This document shows, one piece after another, positions 16,041 to 24,144 of a DNA stretch of 32,861 nucleotides (position 1 is the stretch's first letter; each line of letters starts with the position of its first letter). Below the pieces are notes generated by a model. That model was not told the DNA's origin and did not search any database. It saw nothing but the letters and a program-made list of their open reading frames with translations. Position numbers and translations under genes: made by a program. Location of the stretch: positions 1 to 32,861 of the forward strand of contig URBM01000005.1 of the NCBI GenBank assembly GCA_900545995.1. The letters run 5' to 3'. The DNA is from an uncultured Collinsella sp. (GTDB lineage Bacteria; Actinomycetota; Coriobacteriia; Coriobacteriales; Coriobacteriaceae).

Positions 16041-16076
16041 ACGGCGCCCGCCGGCGATGTTGCCGGCGGGCGCCGT
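16041..16076 (-). terminator. Terminator of galK-galT
   Basis: Perfect 15-bp stem ACGGCGCCCGCCGGC with a 6-base loop; on the minus strand it is followed by TTTTC. It lies 48 bases after the galT stop. Confidence 0.85.
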
Positions 16077-16123
16077 TGTCGTGTAGGCGCTATTTGTTAA
16101 GTGCGTGCGTTCGAGCTCGCGTG

Positions 16124-17752
16124 CTACAGCGAGTCGATAAAGCGCTGCTGGGCGGCGCGTCCTGCCTCGTCCCATTTAAAGACGCCGGCGTTGTCGAGCA
16201 CGTGGCCAAACACCACGCCCACCTCCTCGTGCAGGATATCGATGGCGTTGTCGGTCGTAAGTTCATCGGCGCGGCGAGCAAAGACGTCCTCGGCCCACGC
16301 GGCGTGGCTGCGGCAAAGGTCGTCGCCCTCGAGCGCGCCAGCAAGGTCGTAGCTGGCATCGGCCTTGGCTGCCAGCAAGTGCTCGCGGACGGCGCCGAGC
16401 TCGGGAACCAAGCGCGGCGGCAAAATGGCCAGGCCCATGACCTCGATCAGGCCGATGTTCTCCTTCTTAATATGGTGGTACTCGGCATGCGGGTGGAAAA
16501 CGCCCAGCGGGTGCTCGTCGGTCGTGATGTTGCAGCGAAGCGCCAGGTAGGCCTCGTAGATTTTGCCGCCGGCGTTGCCGCGGGAGTCGACGCGGCGGAT
16601 GACGGGCGTCACGGTGTTGTGCGCCACGCCGTCGGCAGTGTGCGCGATGACGCCCACGGACTCATCGGTCCACTCACGCCAGGCGAGGATAATCTTTTCG
16701 GCAGCATCGAGCAGCTGGGCTCGGTCGTGCGAGCGCAGACGCAGCACCGAGAGCGGCCACTGCAGCACAGTGCCGCTGACCTGGTCAAAGCCGGGCACGC
16801 TAAACTGCGAGACCTCGGTGGCATGCATCATGGGGAACTCGTGCGCGCCGCCCTGGAAGTGGTCGTGCGACAGAATCGAACCGCCCACGATGGGCAGGTC
16901 GGCATTGGAGCCTATAAAGTAGTGCGGGAACAGGTCCACAAAATCGAGCAGGCACGTCAGGCCCTTGCGGTCAACGTGCATCGGACGATGCTCGGAGCTC
17001 ATGGCAATGCAGTGCTCGTTAAAGTACGCGTACGGGCTGTATTGGAAGCCCCAGCGCTCGCCGTCGAGCTTAATGGGGATAACGCGCAGATTCTGGCGGG
17101 CGGGATGGGCGCCGCCGTCGGCTGCAGCGGAGCGTCCGGGATAGCCTTCGTTTTCGATGCAGAGCTGGCAGGCGGGATACTTCTCGCCCGTGTTTTTGGC
17201 GGCGCCGGCCGCGGCAATATCGCGCGGGTCCTTTTCGGGCTTTGACAGGTTGATGGTAATCTCGAGGTCGCCCCAGTTGGTGGGGGTGCTCCATTTGATG
17301 TTGCGTGCGATGGCGGCGCGGCGCACATAGCCGGCGTCGCAGCACAGGCCGTAGAACCAGTCGGTTGCGGCACGGGGCTCGTTGACGCCCATACGTCCGT
17401 TGAACTCCTCGTTTACAACCGAAGGCCTCGGCATGAGCGCGCCCATGATGCGCATGGCGATGCGGTCGCGGCCCGATGCCGTGTCCTTGGCGGCACCGTT
17501 GGCAACGGCAGCCTCGGAAAGCGCGGCAAGTGTGCCTTCAAGGTCAAAGTTGGGCAGGGTGTCGGGGTGCAAGAGCGAGAGTTTCTCGACCTGGAGCGCC
17601 CAGGCCATGTCGAGCGCCGGGCCCGTAGCACCGATGCACTCGAGAATGGTGTTATACGCCCAGATGCGATCGTCCTGGCCGATCATCGATCGGTGGATAG
17701 CGTACTCGATTAGGTTCTGCGCGGCCTCGCGCACGTCAGTCATTACAGCCAT
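16124..17752 (-). CDS. galT: Class II galactose-1-phosphate uridylyltransferase
   Basis: Leloir pathway enzyme: transfers UMP from UDP-glucose to galactose-1-phosphate, giving UDP-galactose and glucose-1-phosphate. 542 residues, of the long class II (GalT2) type of Gram-positive bacteria rather than the E. coli type. Active-site region SHDHFQGGAHEFP is clear. Translationally coupled to galK: the ATG at 17752 overlaps the end of galK by ten bases, and a second ATG at 17743 overlaps the galK stop as TAATG. Either may be used. Regulated with galK by LacI repressor 3. No galE is in the window. Confidence 0.93.
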   Translation of the reverse strand: MAVMTDVREAAQNLIEYAIHRSMIGQDDRIWAYNTILECIGATGPALDMAWALQVEKLSLLHPDTLPNFDLEGTLAALSEAAVANGAAKDTASGRDRIAMRIMGALMPRPSVVNEEFNGRMGVNEPRAATDWFYGLCCDAGYVRRAAIARNIKWSTPTNWGDLEITINLSKPEKDPRDIAAAGAAKNTGEKYPACQLCIENEGYPGRSAAADGGAHPARQNLRVIPIKLDGERWGFQYSPYAYFNEHCIAMSSEHRPMHVDRKGLTCLLDFVDLFPHYFIGSNADLPIVGGSILSHDHFQGGAHEFPMMHATEVSQFSVPGFDQVSGTVLQWPLSVLRLRSHDRAQLLDAAEKIILAWREWTDESVGVIAHTADGVAHNTVTPVIRRVDSRGNAGGKIYEAYLALRCNITTDEHPLGVFHPHAEYHHIKKENIGLIEVMGLAILPPRLVPELGAVREHLLAAKADASYDLAGALEGDDLCRSHAAWAEDVFARRADELTTDNAIDILHEEVGVVFGHVLDNAGVFKWDEAGRAAQQRFIDSL

Positions 17753-18948
17753 GCCGCGTAAGCCCCCTTGTCAGAAATCGCGTAGTGGCGGGCAGATCCC
17801 TCGCCCAGCCAGCCGTTCATCTTGGCAATGAAGGTGTCGACCAGGTCGAGCGGAACGAAGGCCTGAATGGTGCCGCCAAAGCCACCGCCGTGGATGCGGA
17901 CGGCGCCGCGGCCGTCGAGCACGTGCTCGGCCAGCGCCAGAGCATACATGGAGGGCTGCTCGGAGCCCAGCTTGGCAACGACATTCTGCAGGTACATGGC
18001 AGAGCTGGCGCCGGACTCGCGCGTCAGGACCAGGAACTGGTCGATGTCGCCGGCGTTAAGAGCCGCCCAGCGCTTGTCGACCAGGCCGTTCTCGTACCAG
18101 TAGTGAACGGCGCGCAGGCAGGCGCGGTCGCCCAGCTTGGCGCGCAGCTCGGGCAGCTTGGCGTCAAAGTCGGCAACGTCCACCTCGCACAGGCGCGCCT
18201 TGCCAAACTCGGCGGCAACATCCTGCATCTCGCGCGGCACGGCGGCATAGTCGTCGGTGGCTGCCACGTGGTCGGCGCCCACCTTAACGAGCACGAGCGC
18301 ATAGCCGTGATCCTCAAAGTTGAGCTCGAGCTTCTGAGTTTTAGGCTGAGCCTGGTCCTCAAAGTCCATGTAGGCAAGGCCGCCCAGGCACACGGCGGCC
18401 TGATCCATCAGGCCGCAGGGCTTGCCGTAGTAGTTGTTCTCGGTGCGCTGGCTCATCTGCGCGAGCGCGACGGGCTCAATGGCGGGTGCGCCCCAGAGCG
18501 TCTCCATGGCGCGACCGTATGCGGCCTCGACGGCAGCGGAGCTGGAAAGGCCACCGCCCGAGGGGACGGAGCAGGTGAAGGCAAAGTCGAAGCCGTGGGG
18601 CTCAGCGCCCAGAGTTGCGACCTCGTGGGCCATGCCGCGGACGAGGCTCGCGGACGTGCCCTTCTCGGACTCCTGAACATCCAGCGTGTCGAGCGTAATC
18701 TCAAAGCTGGGGTAGCCCTCGTCGGCAACGCGGACCTTGTTGGTATCGGTCGCCACGGCAATGCCGTCGACGGCGACATCGAGCGAGCCGGCGATAACGT
18801 GGCCGCCCTCGTGGTCGGTGTGGTTGCCGCTGATCTCGGAGCGGCCGGGCGCGTGCACGTAGAGCACCTGGCGGTCGCCGATGGGGCCAAACTCCTCCTC
18901 AAACAGCTTGGTGAGCGTGGCGAGCGTCTTTTCGTCGGGGGTGGTCAT
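17743..18948 (-). CDS. galK: Galactokinase
   Basis: GHMP-family kinase forming galactose-1-phosphate from galactose and ATP. 401 residues. The galactokinase signature appears as GRSEISGNHTDHEGG, a variant of the usual GRVNLIGEHTDYNGG. The ATP loop is PSGGGLSSSAAVEAA, and the third GHMP motif is RIHGGGFGGTIQAF. The ATG at 18948 has AAGGAAAGGA upstream; the frame stays open further but without ribosome site. First gene of galK-galT, divergent from LacI regulator 3 with operators between. It would handle free galactose, complementing the PTS/tagatose route. Confidence 0.95.
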   Translation of the reverse strand: MTTPDEKTLATLTKLFEEEFGPIGDRQVLYVHAPGRSEISGNHTDHEGGHVIAGSLDVAVDGIAVATDTNKVRVADEGYPSFEITLDTLDVQESEKGTSASLVRGMAHEVATLGAEPHGFDFAFTCSVPSGGGLSSSAAVEAAYGRAMETLWGAPAIEPVALAQMSQRTENNYYGKPCGLMDQAAVCLGGLAYMDFEDQAQPKTQKLELNFEDHGYALVLVKVGADHVAATDDYAAVPREMQDVAAEFGKARLCEVDVADFDAKLPELRAKLGDRACLRAVHYWYENGLVDKRWAALNAGDIDQFLVLTRESGASSAMYLQNVVAKLGSEQPSMYALALAEHVLDGRGAVRIHGGGFGGTIQAFVPLDLVDTFIAKMNGWLGEGSARHYAISDKGAYAAWL

Positions 18949-18992
18949 GGGGGTCCTTTCCTTGGGGCGTACGGACGATTTTTGCATCGTTA

Positions 18993-19006
18993 TGAGTACG
19001 TTAACA
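18993..19006 (+). promoter_or_regulatory. LacI-type operator O1 of cluster 3
   Basis: TGAGTACGTTAACA, 45 bases before the galK ATG. Confidence 0.7.
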
Positions 19007-19056
19007 ATTTGAAGCGGCACGAACTCAGCATCCACAATGCCGCACGTTAAGGGCTA

Positions 19057-19070
19057 TGTTAACGTACTCA
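19057..19070 (-). promoter_or_regulatory. LacI-type operator O2 of cluster 3
   Basis: Exact inverse copy of O1 (plus strand TGTTAACGTACTCA), centre 64 bases away. With flanks the identity extends to 16 bases. Confidence 0.72.
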
Positions 19071-19179
19071 TAACACAACGCTTATCACTTTTTGAGAATC
19101 TGGTAATCGGTCGAAATTCGGCCGTGAACGGTAGTGCCGTATGGACTTATAGAGCAGAAGAGCTGCAGCTAGAAAAAGT

Positions 19180-19193
19180 AGAGTACGTTAACA
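19180..19193 (+). promoter_or_regulatory. LacI-type operator O3 of cluster 3
   Basis: AGAGTACGTTAACA, one base from O1, on the regulator's side about 95 bases before its GTG. Confidence 0.68.
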
Positions 19194-19287
19194 TGCGTCC
19201 GGCGATTGCGGCCCTCCGCGCGGGCTCAATTCCTGCACGGGGCCGGCATGCACGCTATTTTGATCTCGCAAGGGTGAAGGTGATCTT

Positions 19288-20319
19288 GTGGCAAGGCGCC
19301 CCTCCAACGATACCGGCTCGCGTCCGGTTTCCATGGCCGACGTCGCCCGCGCTGCTGGCGTTTCGCAGCAGACGGTCTCGCGCGTCGCCAACGGCCTGCC
19401 CAATGTGAACGAGCAGACGCGCCAGCGTGTGCAGGCTGCCATGCAGGAGCTTGGCTTTCGCCCGAGCTATGCCGGCCGTTCGTTGCGCGACGGTCGCTAC
19501 CATTCGGTTGGCTTATGCGTCAACGATGTCACCAAGTTTGGGAACCTGACGATGATTGACGGCATCGCCAGCGCCGCTCGCGAGCATAGCTGCGCCATTA
19601 CGCTGGTCGAGATGTCCAAGACCGAGGAGTTTTCGCTTGCCGAGGCCACGCGTCGCATGGCGGCCCTGCCGGTCGATGGCATCATCATCGGCATGAGCCG
19701 CATGGCGCCCGACTTTGAGGCGTTTGATCCGCTACCGGGGATCGGCACGGTTATCGTCACCATGTATGCGCATCCGCGCGTGACCACGGTCGATTCCGAC
19801 CATTACGGCTGCTCGCTGCTGCTTATGGATCACCTGTTTGAGCTCGGCCACGAGCAGATTCGCTATATTGGCGGCCCGTCCTTCTCGGTGGACGAGCAGT
19901 TCCGCCGCGCCGGCTGGCAAGACGCGCTCGAGCGCAGGCATATCGAGCCGGTGGAGCCGCTCGAGGGCGACTGGTCTGCCAACAGCGGTTACGAGGCCGG
20001 CAGATATCTGGCCGAGCACGACCGCACCATGACGGCGATTTACGCGGCAAACGACCAGATGGCGAATGGCGCAATTGCAGCGCTGCGCGACAGCGGATTG
20101 CGCGTGCCCGAGGACGTGAGCGTGGTGGGCGTCGATGACTCGCTTGACGACTTTGTCGCGCATAACGAGCTCACGACCGTTCGATTCGATTTGCATCAGC
20201 GTGGACGCGAGGTGTTCGAGCATGCGGTTCCCGAGGCGGGTATGGTGGGCAAAACCGTTGCCATTCGTATTCCCGGCCAGCTCATCATTCGACATAGCAC
20301 GGCGATACCGCGCGCATAG
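19288..20319 (+). CDS. LacI/GalR-family repressor 3 (galKT control)
   Basis: 343-residue repressor with LacI helix-turn-helix VARAAGVSQQTVSRVANG, hinge GFRPSYAGRSLRDG, and a sugar-binding core ending VPEDVSVVGVDDSLDDF. The LacI Tyr17 equivalent is Gln, followed by Gln. Starts with GTG at 19288, AAGGTGA upstream. Overall close to regulator 1 (shared stretches such as MYAHPR and AANDQMA), so the three repressors look like paralogues from duplication. Divergent from galK; its operators differ from those of cluster 1 by one base in the left half. Galactose is a likely inducer (inference). Confidence 0.88.
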   Translation: MARRPSNDTGSRPVSMADVARAAGVSQQTVSRVANGLPNVNEQTRQRVQAAMQELGFRPSYAGRSLRDGRYHSVGLCVNDVTKFGNLTMIDGIASAAREHSCAITLVEMSKTEEFSLAEATRRMAALPVDGIIIGMSRMAPDFEAFDPLPGIGTVIVTMYAHPRVTTVDSDHYGCSLLLMDHLFELGHEQIRYIGGPSFSVDEQFRRAGWQDALERRHIEPVEPLEGDWSANSGYEAGRYLAEHDRTMTAIYAANDQMANGAIAALRDSGLRVPEDVSVVGVDDSLDDFVAHNELTTVRFDLHQRGREVFEHAVPEAGMVGKTVAIRIPGQLIIRHSTAIPRA

Positions 20320-20402
20320 TTTGTGCTGGTAAACGGCGATTTATCGCATTTCAATAACAATCGGTAAGGATGCCGGCAGATAGCTGTTGGGATGCAGCCG
20401 AG

Positions 20403-20411
20403 TGCTATGAT
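20403..20411 (+). promoter_or_regulatory. Extended -10 box of the flavodiiron gene
   Basis: TGCTATGAT, an extended -10 element about 38 bases before the ATG. No good -35 is visible, as is common for extended -10 promoters. Confidence 0.45.
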
Positions 20412-20448
20412 AGACGGGCTCTTTTGTCTATCTAGGAGGCTTTGCCTG

Positions 20449-21609
20449 ATGGAGATCACCAAGGATATCCGCTACGTTGGCGTCGACGATCACGACATTG
20501 ACCTGTTCGAGGGCCAGTACGATGTGTCCGAGAACGGTATGGCATACAACAGCTACGTTATCTTGGGCGAGAAGATCGCTGTCGCCGATTCAGTCGACGG
20601 CGGTTTTGTCGACGAGTGGCTCGGTAACATCGAAGCCGTGCTCGATGGTCGCACGCCCGATTACCTGGTCGTTCACCATATGGAGCCCGATCACTCCGCT
20701 GGCATCGCCGCCTTTATGGAGCGCTATCCCCAGGCGCAGATTGTGGCCAGCATGGGCGCCTTCCGCATGATGGTCAACTACTTTGGCACCGATTATCCCG
20801 AGCGCAAGATGGTCGTCAAAGAGGGCGACGTGCTCGACCTGGGTGGCCACAGCCTAACGTTTGTCGGCGCTCCCAACGTTCACTGGCCCGAGGTGCTGTT
20901 CTCTTACGAGGCCACCGACAAGGTGCTCTTTAGTGCCGATGGCTTTGGCAAGTTTGGTGCCAATGACATCGAAGATCCGGAAGGGTGGGCCTGCGAGGCA
21001 CGCCGTTACTACTTTGGCATCGTGGGAAAGTTCGGCAAGTTCGTGCAGGCCGTGCTCAAGAAGGCCGCCGATTTGGACATTCAGGTTATCTGTCCGCTCC
21101 ATGGCCCCGTGCTAACTGAGAACCTGGGCTACTACCTCGACACCTACAACACCTGGTCGAGCTATCAACCCGAGGACGAGGGAATCACCATTGCCTACGC
21201 GAGCGTGTATGGCCATCTGAAGGCTGCCGTTGAGGGGCTTGCATCTGCGCTCGAGGCCCGCGGCCAGAAGGTCTCCGTTTTTGACTTGGCTCGCGACGAC
21301 ATGGCCGAGGCCGTTGAGGATGCGTTCCGCTATGACCGTCTGGTGCTCGCTTCCATCACCTATCAGGGCGAGATCTTCCCGTTCATGAGCACCTTTATCC
21401 ATACGCTTGCCGAGCACGCCTATCAGAACCGTACGGTGGCGCTCGTCGAGGCCGGTTCCTGGGCGCCCGCAGCTGCCAAGGTTATGACCAAGGAGCTCGA
21501 GGGCATGAAGGACATCACCCTGGTGCAGAACAAGGTGACCGTGCTGGGCTCGCTCAACGACGCATCGCGCGCCCAGATCGAAGCCCTCGCCGACGAGCTC
21601 TCCAAGTAG
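20449..21609 (+). CDS. Flavodiiron protein (FprA family A-type flavoprotein)
   Basis: Cytoplasmic enzyme reducing O2 to water or NO to N2O, a protection system of anaerobes. 386 residues with the two-domain layout. The metallo-beta-lactamase diiron domain holds the ligand set H77-x-E79-x-D81-H82 (HMEPDH), then H145 (NVHWPE), D164 (SADGFG) and His in CPLHGP. From about 250 follows a flavodoxin domain whose FMN loop reads YASVYGHLK, less canonical than usual. No rubredoxin domain, so a separate electron donor is needed. The ATG at 20449 has TAGGAGG 8 bases upstream; the longer frame has no ribosome site. Unrelated in function to the sugar genes around it. Confidence 0.92.
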   Translation: MEITKDIRYVGVDDHDIDLFEGQYDVSENGMAYNSYVILGEKIAVADSVDGGFVDEWLGNIEAVLDGRTPDYLVVHHMEPDHSAGIAAFMERYPQAQIVASMGAFRMMVNYFGTDYPERKMVVKEGDVLDLGGHSLTFVGAPNVHWPEVLFSYEATDKVLFSADGFGKFGANDIEDPEGWACEARRYYFGIVGKFGKFVQAVLKKAADLDIQVICPLHGPVLTENLGYYLDTYNTWSSYQPEDEGITIAYASVYGHLKAAVEGLASALEARGQKVSVFDLARDDMAEAVEDAFRYDRLVLASITYQGEIFPFMSTFIHTLAEHAYQNRTVALVEAGSWAPAAAKVMTKELEGMKDITLVQNKVTVLGSLNDASRAQIEALADELSK

Positions 21610-21650
21610 CGACACGTTCACTTTTGACGCTCAACCATCACAACCACCAC

Positions 21651-21690
21651 AACCACCACAAAGGGGACAGGCACCTTTGTGGTGGTTTTT
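21651..21690. terminator. Bidirectional terminator between flavodiiron gene and deoR
   Basis: AACCACCACAAAGG (21651-21664) pairs perfectly with 21674-21687, followed by TTT. A short AACCACCAC tandem repeat precedes it. The loop contains GGGGACAGGCACC, a form resembling REP elements. Confidence 0.8.
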
Positions 21691-21694
21691 GGTT

Positions 21695-22498
21695 TTAGGT
21701 GGTGGCGATGATGAGGGTTGGGGCGTCGATGTCGGTGACCTCGGTGATTGAGGTGGCGACGGTGTGATCGGGGTCGCGGTCCATCACGATGGTGTCGACG
21801 TCGGCAAGCTCGGCAAAACGGTACATGCCGCGTCCGTTGACCTTGCTGGCGTCCATGAGGGCGACGCTTTGATGGGCCGCGGCGATCATAGCCGTTTTGG
21901 TCTCGGCCATCTGGGGAAAGTCGGTAGTAAAGCCACAGCCGGGAACAAAGGCGCCGGGGCACATGATGGCGAGGTCGGCGTGAACCATCTGCAGCGCCTG
22001 CATGGTGAGCGGACCGTACAGATAGCGGTGTCCTTTGCGCAGTGCGCCGCCCAGCATGACGACGTCGACCGAGGGCATGCTCTCGTCGATGTAATCGGCG
22101 ATCGTAATGTCTGCCGTGATGACGGTGATGCCGTCGCGCTGGTCGAGGAGCCGGACAAATTCGAGCGCGGTGGTGCCCGAGTCGACGAGCAGGGTGTCGC
22201 CGTCGCTGACGAGTTCAATGGCACTTTGCGCGATGGCCTGCTTGGCGGCCACGTTGACATTGATGCGGCGATCCTGCGTGGAGACGGTCAGACGTTTGTG
22301 GAGTGATACGGCACCGCCGTGCGTGCGGCGCAGTTTGCCGGACTCGGCGAGGGCGTCCAAATCAGCGCGAGCGGTGACAGAGGACACGCCAAAGGTCTGG
22401 GCGATTTCTGCCACCTGCACCGAGGCATTATGCTCGAGCATTTCCATGATGGCGGCACGGCGTTCGTCGGCGAAGGCGCGGTTTGTAGCTTGGGCCAT
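21695..22498 (-). CDS. DeoR-family transcriptional regulator
   Basis: 267-residue repressor: N-terminal DeoR winged helix (RRAAIMEMLEHNASVQVAEIAQ; recognition part VSSVTARADLDAL), then a DeoRC sugar-phosphate sensor with DSGTTALEFVRLL and VMLGGALRKG. DeoR proteins of this kind respond to phosphorylated sugars; LacR of lactococci and streptococci senses tagatose-6-phosphate. The gene stands divergent from a tagatose/fructose bisphosphate aldolase, so a LacR-like role is plausible. GGAG sits 5 bases before the ATG. A TGTTCGATATTG site, shared with lacF and lacG1, lies between it and the aldolase gene. Assignment as the regulator of that motif is inference. Confidence 0.88.
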   Translation of the reverse strand: MAQATNRAFADERRAAIMEMLEHNASVQVAEIAQTFGVSSVTARADLDALAESGKLRRTHGGAVSLHKRLTVSTQDRRINVNVAAKQAIAQSAIELVSDGDTLLVDSGTTALEFVRLLDQRDGITVITADITIADYIDESMPSVDVVMLGGALRKGHRYLYGPLTMQALQMVHADLAIMCPGAFVPGCGFTTDFPQMAETKTAMIAAAHQSVALMDASKVNGRGMYRFAELADVDTIVMDRDPDHTVATSITEVTDIDAPTLIIATT

Positions 22499-22833
22499 TG
22501 CTGCTCCATTCTCTGCCGATATTTGCAGGAATTATGTTGAATCCATTTTCGTTCATTTTCTTTTTGAGTAAGAAAACGCCTTTCGATTACTTATCTTTTC
22601 TATAAAAGAAAGACGCTGAACGCCTAAAATTCAATATCGAACATGTCCACTCTGCTCAAATTCCTTCCGTTTACTTTTCAAAAACGACTGTATTGACCTG
22701 CATGGGCTCAATATCTCGCGCGTGTAAAGCCGCTGAATTTCATACAATGAGCGCAGCAAAACGCAAGGTAAAACGCCTTGTGAACAACTACGCCCGATGT
22801 CCAGATGCGGGCGAGGGAGAGGAGCAAACGCTC
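22499..22833. promoter_or_regulatory. Divergent control region of deoR and gatY-like aldolase
   Basis: 335 bases, AT-rich for about the first 190, with several TTTTC-containing stretches (for example 22547-22561) and the lac regulon 12-mer at 22632-22643. The aldolase frame stays open upstream to 22693, but the sequence there is not protein-like and lacks a start site. Confidence 0.55.
22632..22643 (-). promoter_or_regulatory. TGTTCGATATTG motif between deoR and gatY
   Basis: Exact reverse copy of the 12-mer at 2868 and 9150. About 134 bases upstream of deoR and 190 upstream of the aldolase ATG. Confidence 0.6.
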
Positions 22834-23691
22834 ATGGCACTTGTTACCACCGAAAAGATGCTCAAGGACGCTCAGGCCGGTCATTACGCCGTTGGCGCGT
22901 TCAACGTCGAGAACCTCGAGTTCGTTATGGCCGTTCTGGCCGCTGCCGAGGAGACCAAGTCCCCCGTCATCATGCAGACCACCCCGGGCACCATCAAGAC
23001 CGCTGGTCTGGACTACTTCTACGGCATGGTCAAGGCTGCCGCCGAGCGCGCTTCCGTGCCCGTCGCTCTGCACCTCGATCACGGCGATGGCTATGACCGC
23101 TGCATGCAGGCTTTCCGCACCGGCTATACCTCTGTCATGATCGACGGTTCGCACGAGTCCTTCGAGGACAACATCGCCCTGACCAAGTCCGTCGCCGATG
23201 CTGGCCGCGCCATGGGCGTGCCTGTCGAGGCTGAGCTTGGTAAGGTTGGCGGCAAGGAGGACGACGGTCCCGCAGTTGAGGGCGAGAGCCCCTACACCGA
23301 TCCGGCCGAGGCCAAGGAGTTCGTCGAGCGCACCGGCTGCACCTCCCTCGCTATTGGCGTTGGCACCAGCCACGGTGTGTACACGAGCGATCCGCACATC
23401 GAGCAGTCCGTGGTCAAGGCCATCCGCGACGCCGTCGACGTGCCGCTGGTTCTGCACGGCACTTCCGGTGTGCCCGATGAGCAGGTTGCCGAGGCCGTGA
23501 AGAACGGCATCTGCAAGGTTAACTACGCCACCGAGCTGCGTCAGGCCTACACCAAGGGCTTCATGGCCTACATGGCCGAGAACCCCGCCTGCTTCGATCC
23601 CAAGAAGCCGGCCAAGGAGGGTATGCGCGAGATCACCGAGCTGGTTAAGATCCGCATGACCAACCTCAACTCTGTGGGCAAAGCAGAGTAA
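22834..23691 (+). CDS. gatY: Class II tagatose/fructose-1,6-bisphosphate aldolase
   Basis: Zinc-dependent aldolase splitting a ketose-1,6-bisphosphate into dihydroxyacetone phosphate and glyceraldehyde-3-phosphate. 285 residues, matching the GatY/KbaY/Fba class II length. Zinc ligands are seen in ALHLDHGDGYD, GVGTSHGVY and LHGTSGV; EAELGKVGGKEDD is typical of this group. The ATG at 22834 has GAGAGGAG about 10 bases upstream. Since lacABC are present but the class I aldolase lacD is not, this is the best candidate for cleaving tagatose-1,6-bisphosphate. Use in general glycolysis on fructose-1,6-bisphosphate cannot be excluded. Probably regulated by the divergent DeoR protein. Confidence 0.88.
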   Translation: MALVTTEKMLKDAQAGHYAVGAFNVENLEFVMAVLAAAEETKSPVIMQTTPGTIKTAGLDYFYGMVKAAAERASVPVALHLDHGDGYDRCMQAFRTGYTSVMIDGSHESFEDNIALTKSVADAGRAMGVPVEAELGKVGGKEDDGPAVEGESPYTDPAEAKEFVERTGCTSLAIGVGTSHGVYTSDPHIEQSVVKAIRDAVDVPLVLHGTSGVPDEQVAEAVKNGICKVNYATELRQAYTKGFMAYMAENPACFDPKKPAKEGMREITELVKIRMTNLNSVGKAE

Positions 23692-23718
23692 CAGCAAGGG
23701 TACTCTGATCCCACCGGA

Positions 23719-23863
23719 CGGTTTGGGCGGGTCCCGTACTTAGTTTCCAAAACGTCCTCGCGCATGAAGGCCCCCGTTGTCTCGCTTCTTCGAAGCGTTG
23801 ACAACGGGGGCCTTCGCGCTGCGGAATGATTTTGGAAACTAAGTACGGGACCCGCCCAAACCG
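23719..23863. repeat. 145-bp triple-nested palindrome after gatY
   Basis: Outer arms 23719-23752 and 23830-23863 are perfectly complementary over 34 bases (begin CGGTTTGGGCGGGTCCCGTA). A second perfect 16-bp pair (23766-23781, 23800-23815, GAAGGCCCCCGTTGTC) lies inside, with a small hairpin at 23783-23797 in the centre. It follows the aldolase stop by 28 bases. May end transcription, or be a mobile palindromic element. Confidence 0.9.
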
Positions 23864-23934
23864 CCCTGCTCAATCGCCCTTGTGGCGTTGGGGCGGAAAG
23901 GGTGGAGCGTGAGGGCTACTTTGTTGATGAGGGG

Positions 23935-24144
23935 TTAGTATGCCCGGGCTTGGTTGGGGAAGGTTTTGTCTAGGGATGCTTGGAGCTTTTCGAACGATGC
24001 TCGCAAGTTGTGGCTCTGGTTGGTTGAGCGTTTGGCTTTTGTGGTGGGGGAGTCGAGGAGGCCGTCTCTCTGTGTCGGGGGGAAGGAGAAAAGGTCTGCA
24101 TGTTTTAGGGATGGCTGCCGTGCTACGGCATTGGAAGAATGCAT
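23935..24144 (-). CDS. Possible small ORF of unknown function
   Basis: 69 codons, no recognisable domain. GAGGAGG lies about 10 bases before the ATG and overlaps the end of an upstream open frame that stops at 24147. The C-terminal part (SFEKLQASLDKTF) looks helical and protein-like. Could be real, a remnant of a larger gene, or chance. Confidence 0.3.
   Translation of the reverse strand: MHSSNAVARQPSLKHADLFSFPPTQRDGLLDSPTTKAKRSTNQSHNLRASFEKLQASLDKTFPNQARAY

Larger units (their letters stand above)
18949..19287. promoter_or_regulatory. Divergent control region of galKT and LacI regulator 3
   Basis: 339 bases without a gene. Three copies of a TGAGTACGTTAACA operator are listed separately. 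No clear consensus promoter was picked out. Confidence 0.65.

Noticed and set aside
17785..19050. Plus-strand frame opposite galK
   Set aside because: Antisense shadow; galK has all three GHMP motifs.
22693..22833. 47-codon N-terminal extension of the aldolase
   Set aside because: No ribosome site, and class II aldolases start at the MALVTTEKML-type N-terminus at 22834.
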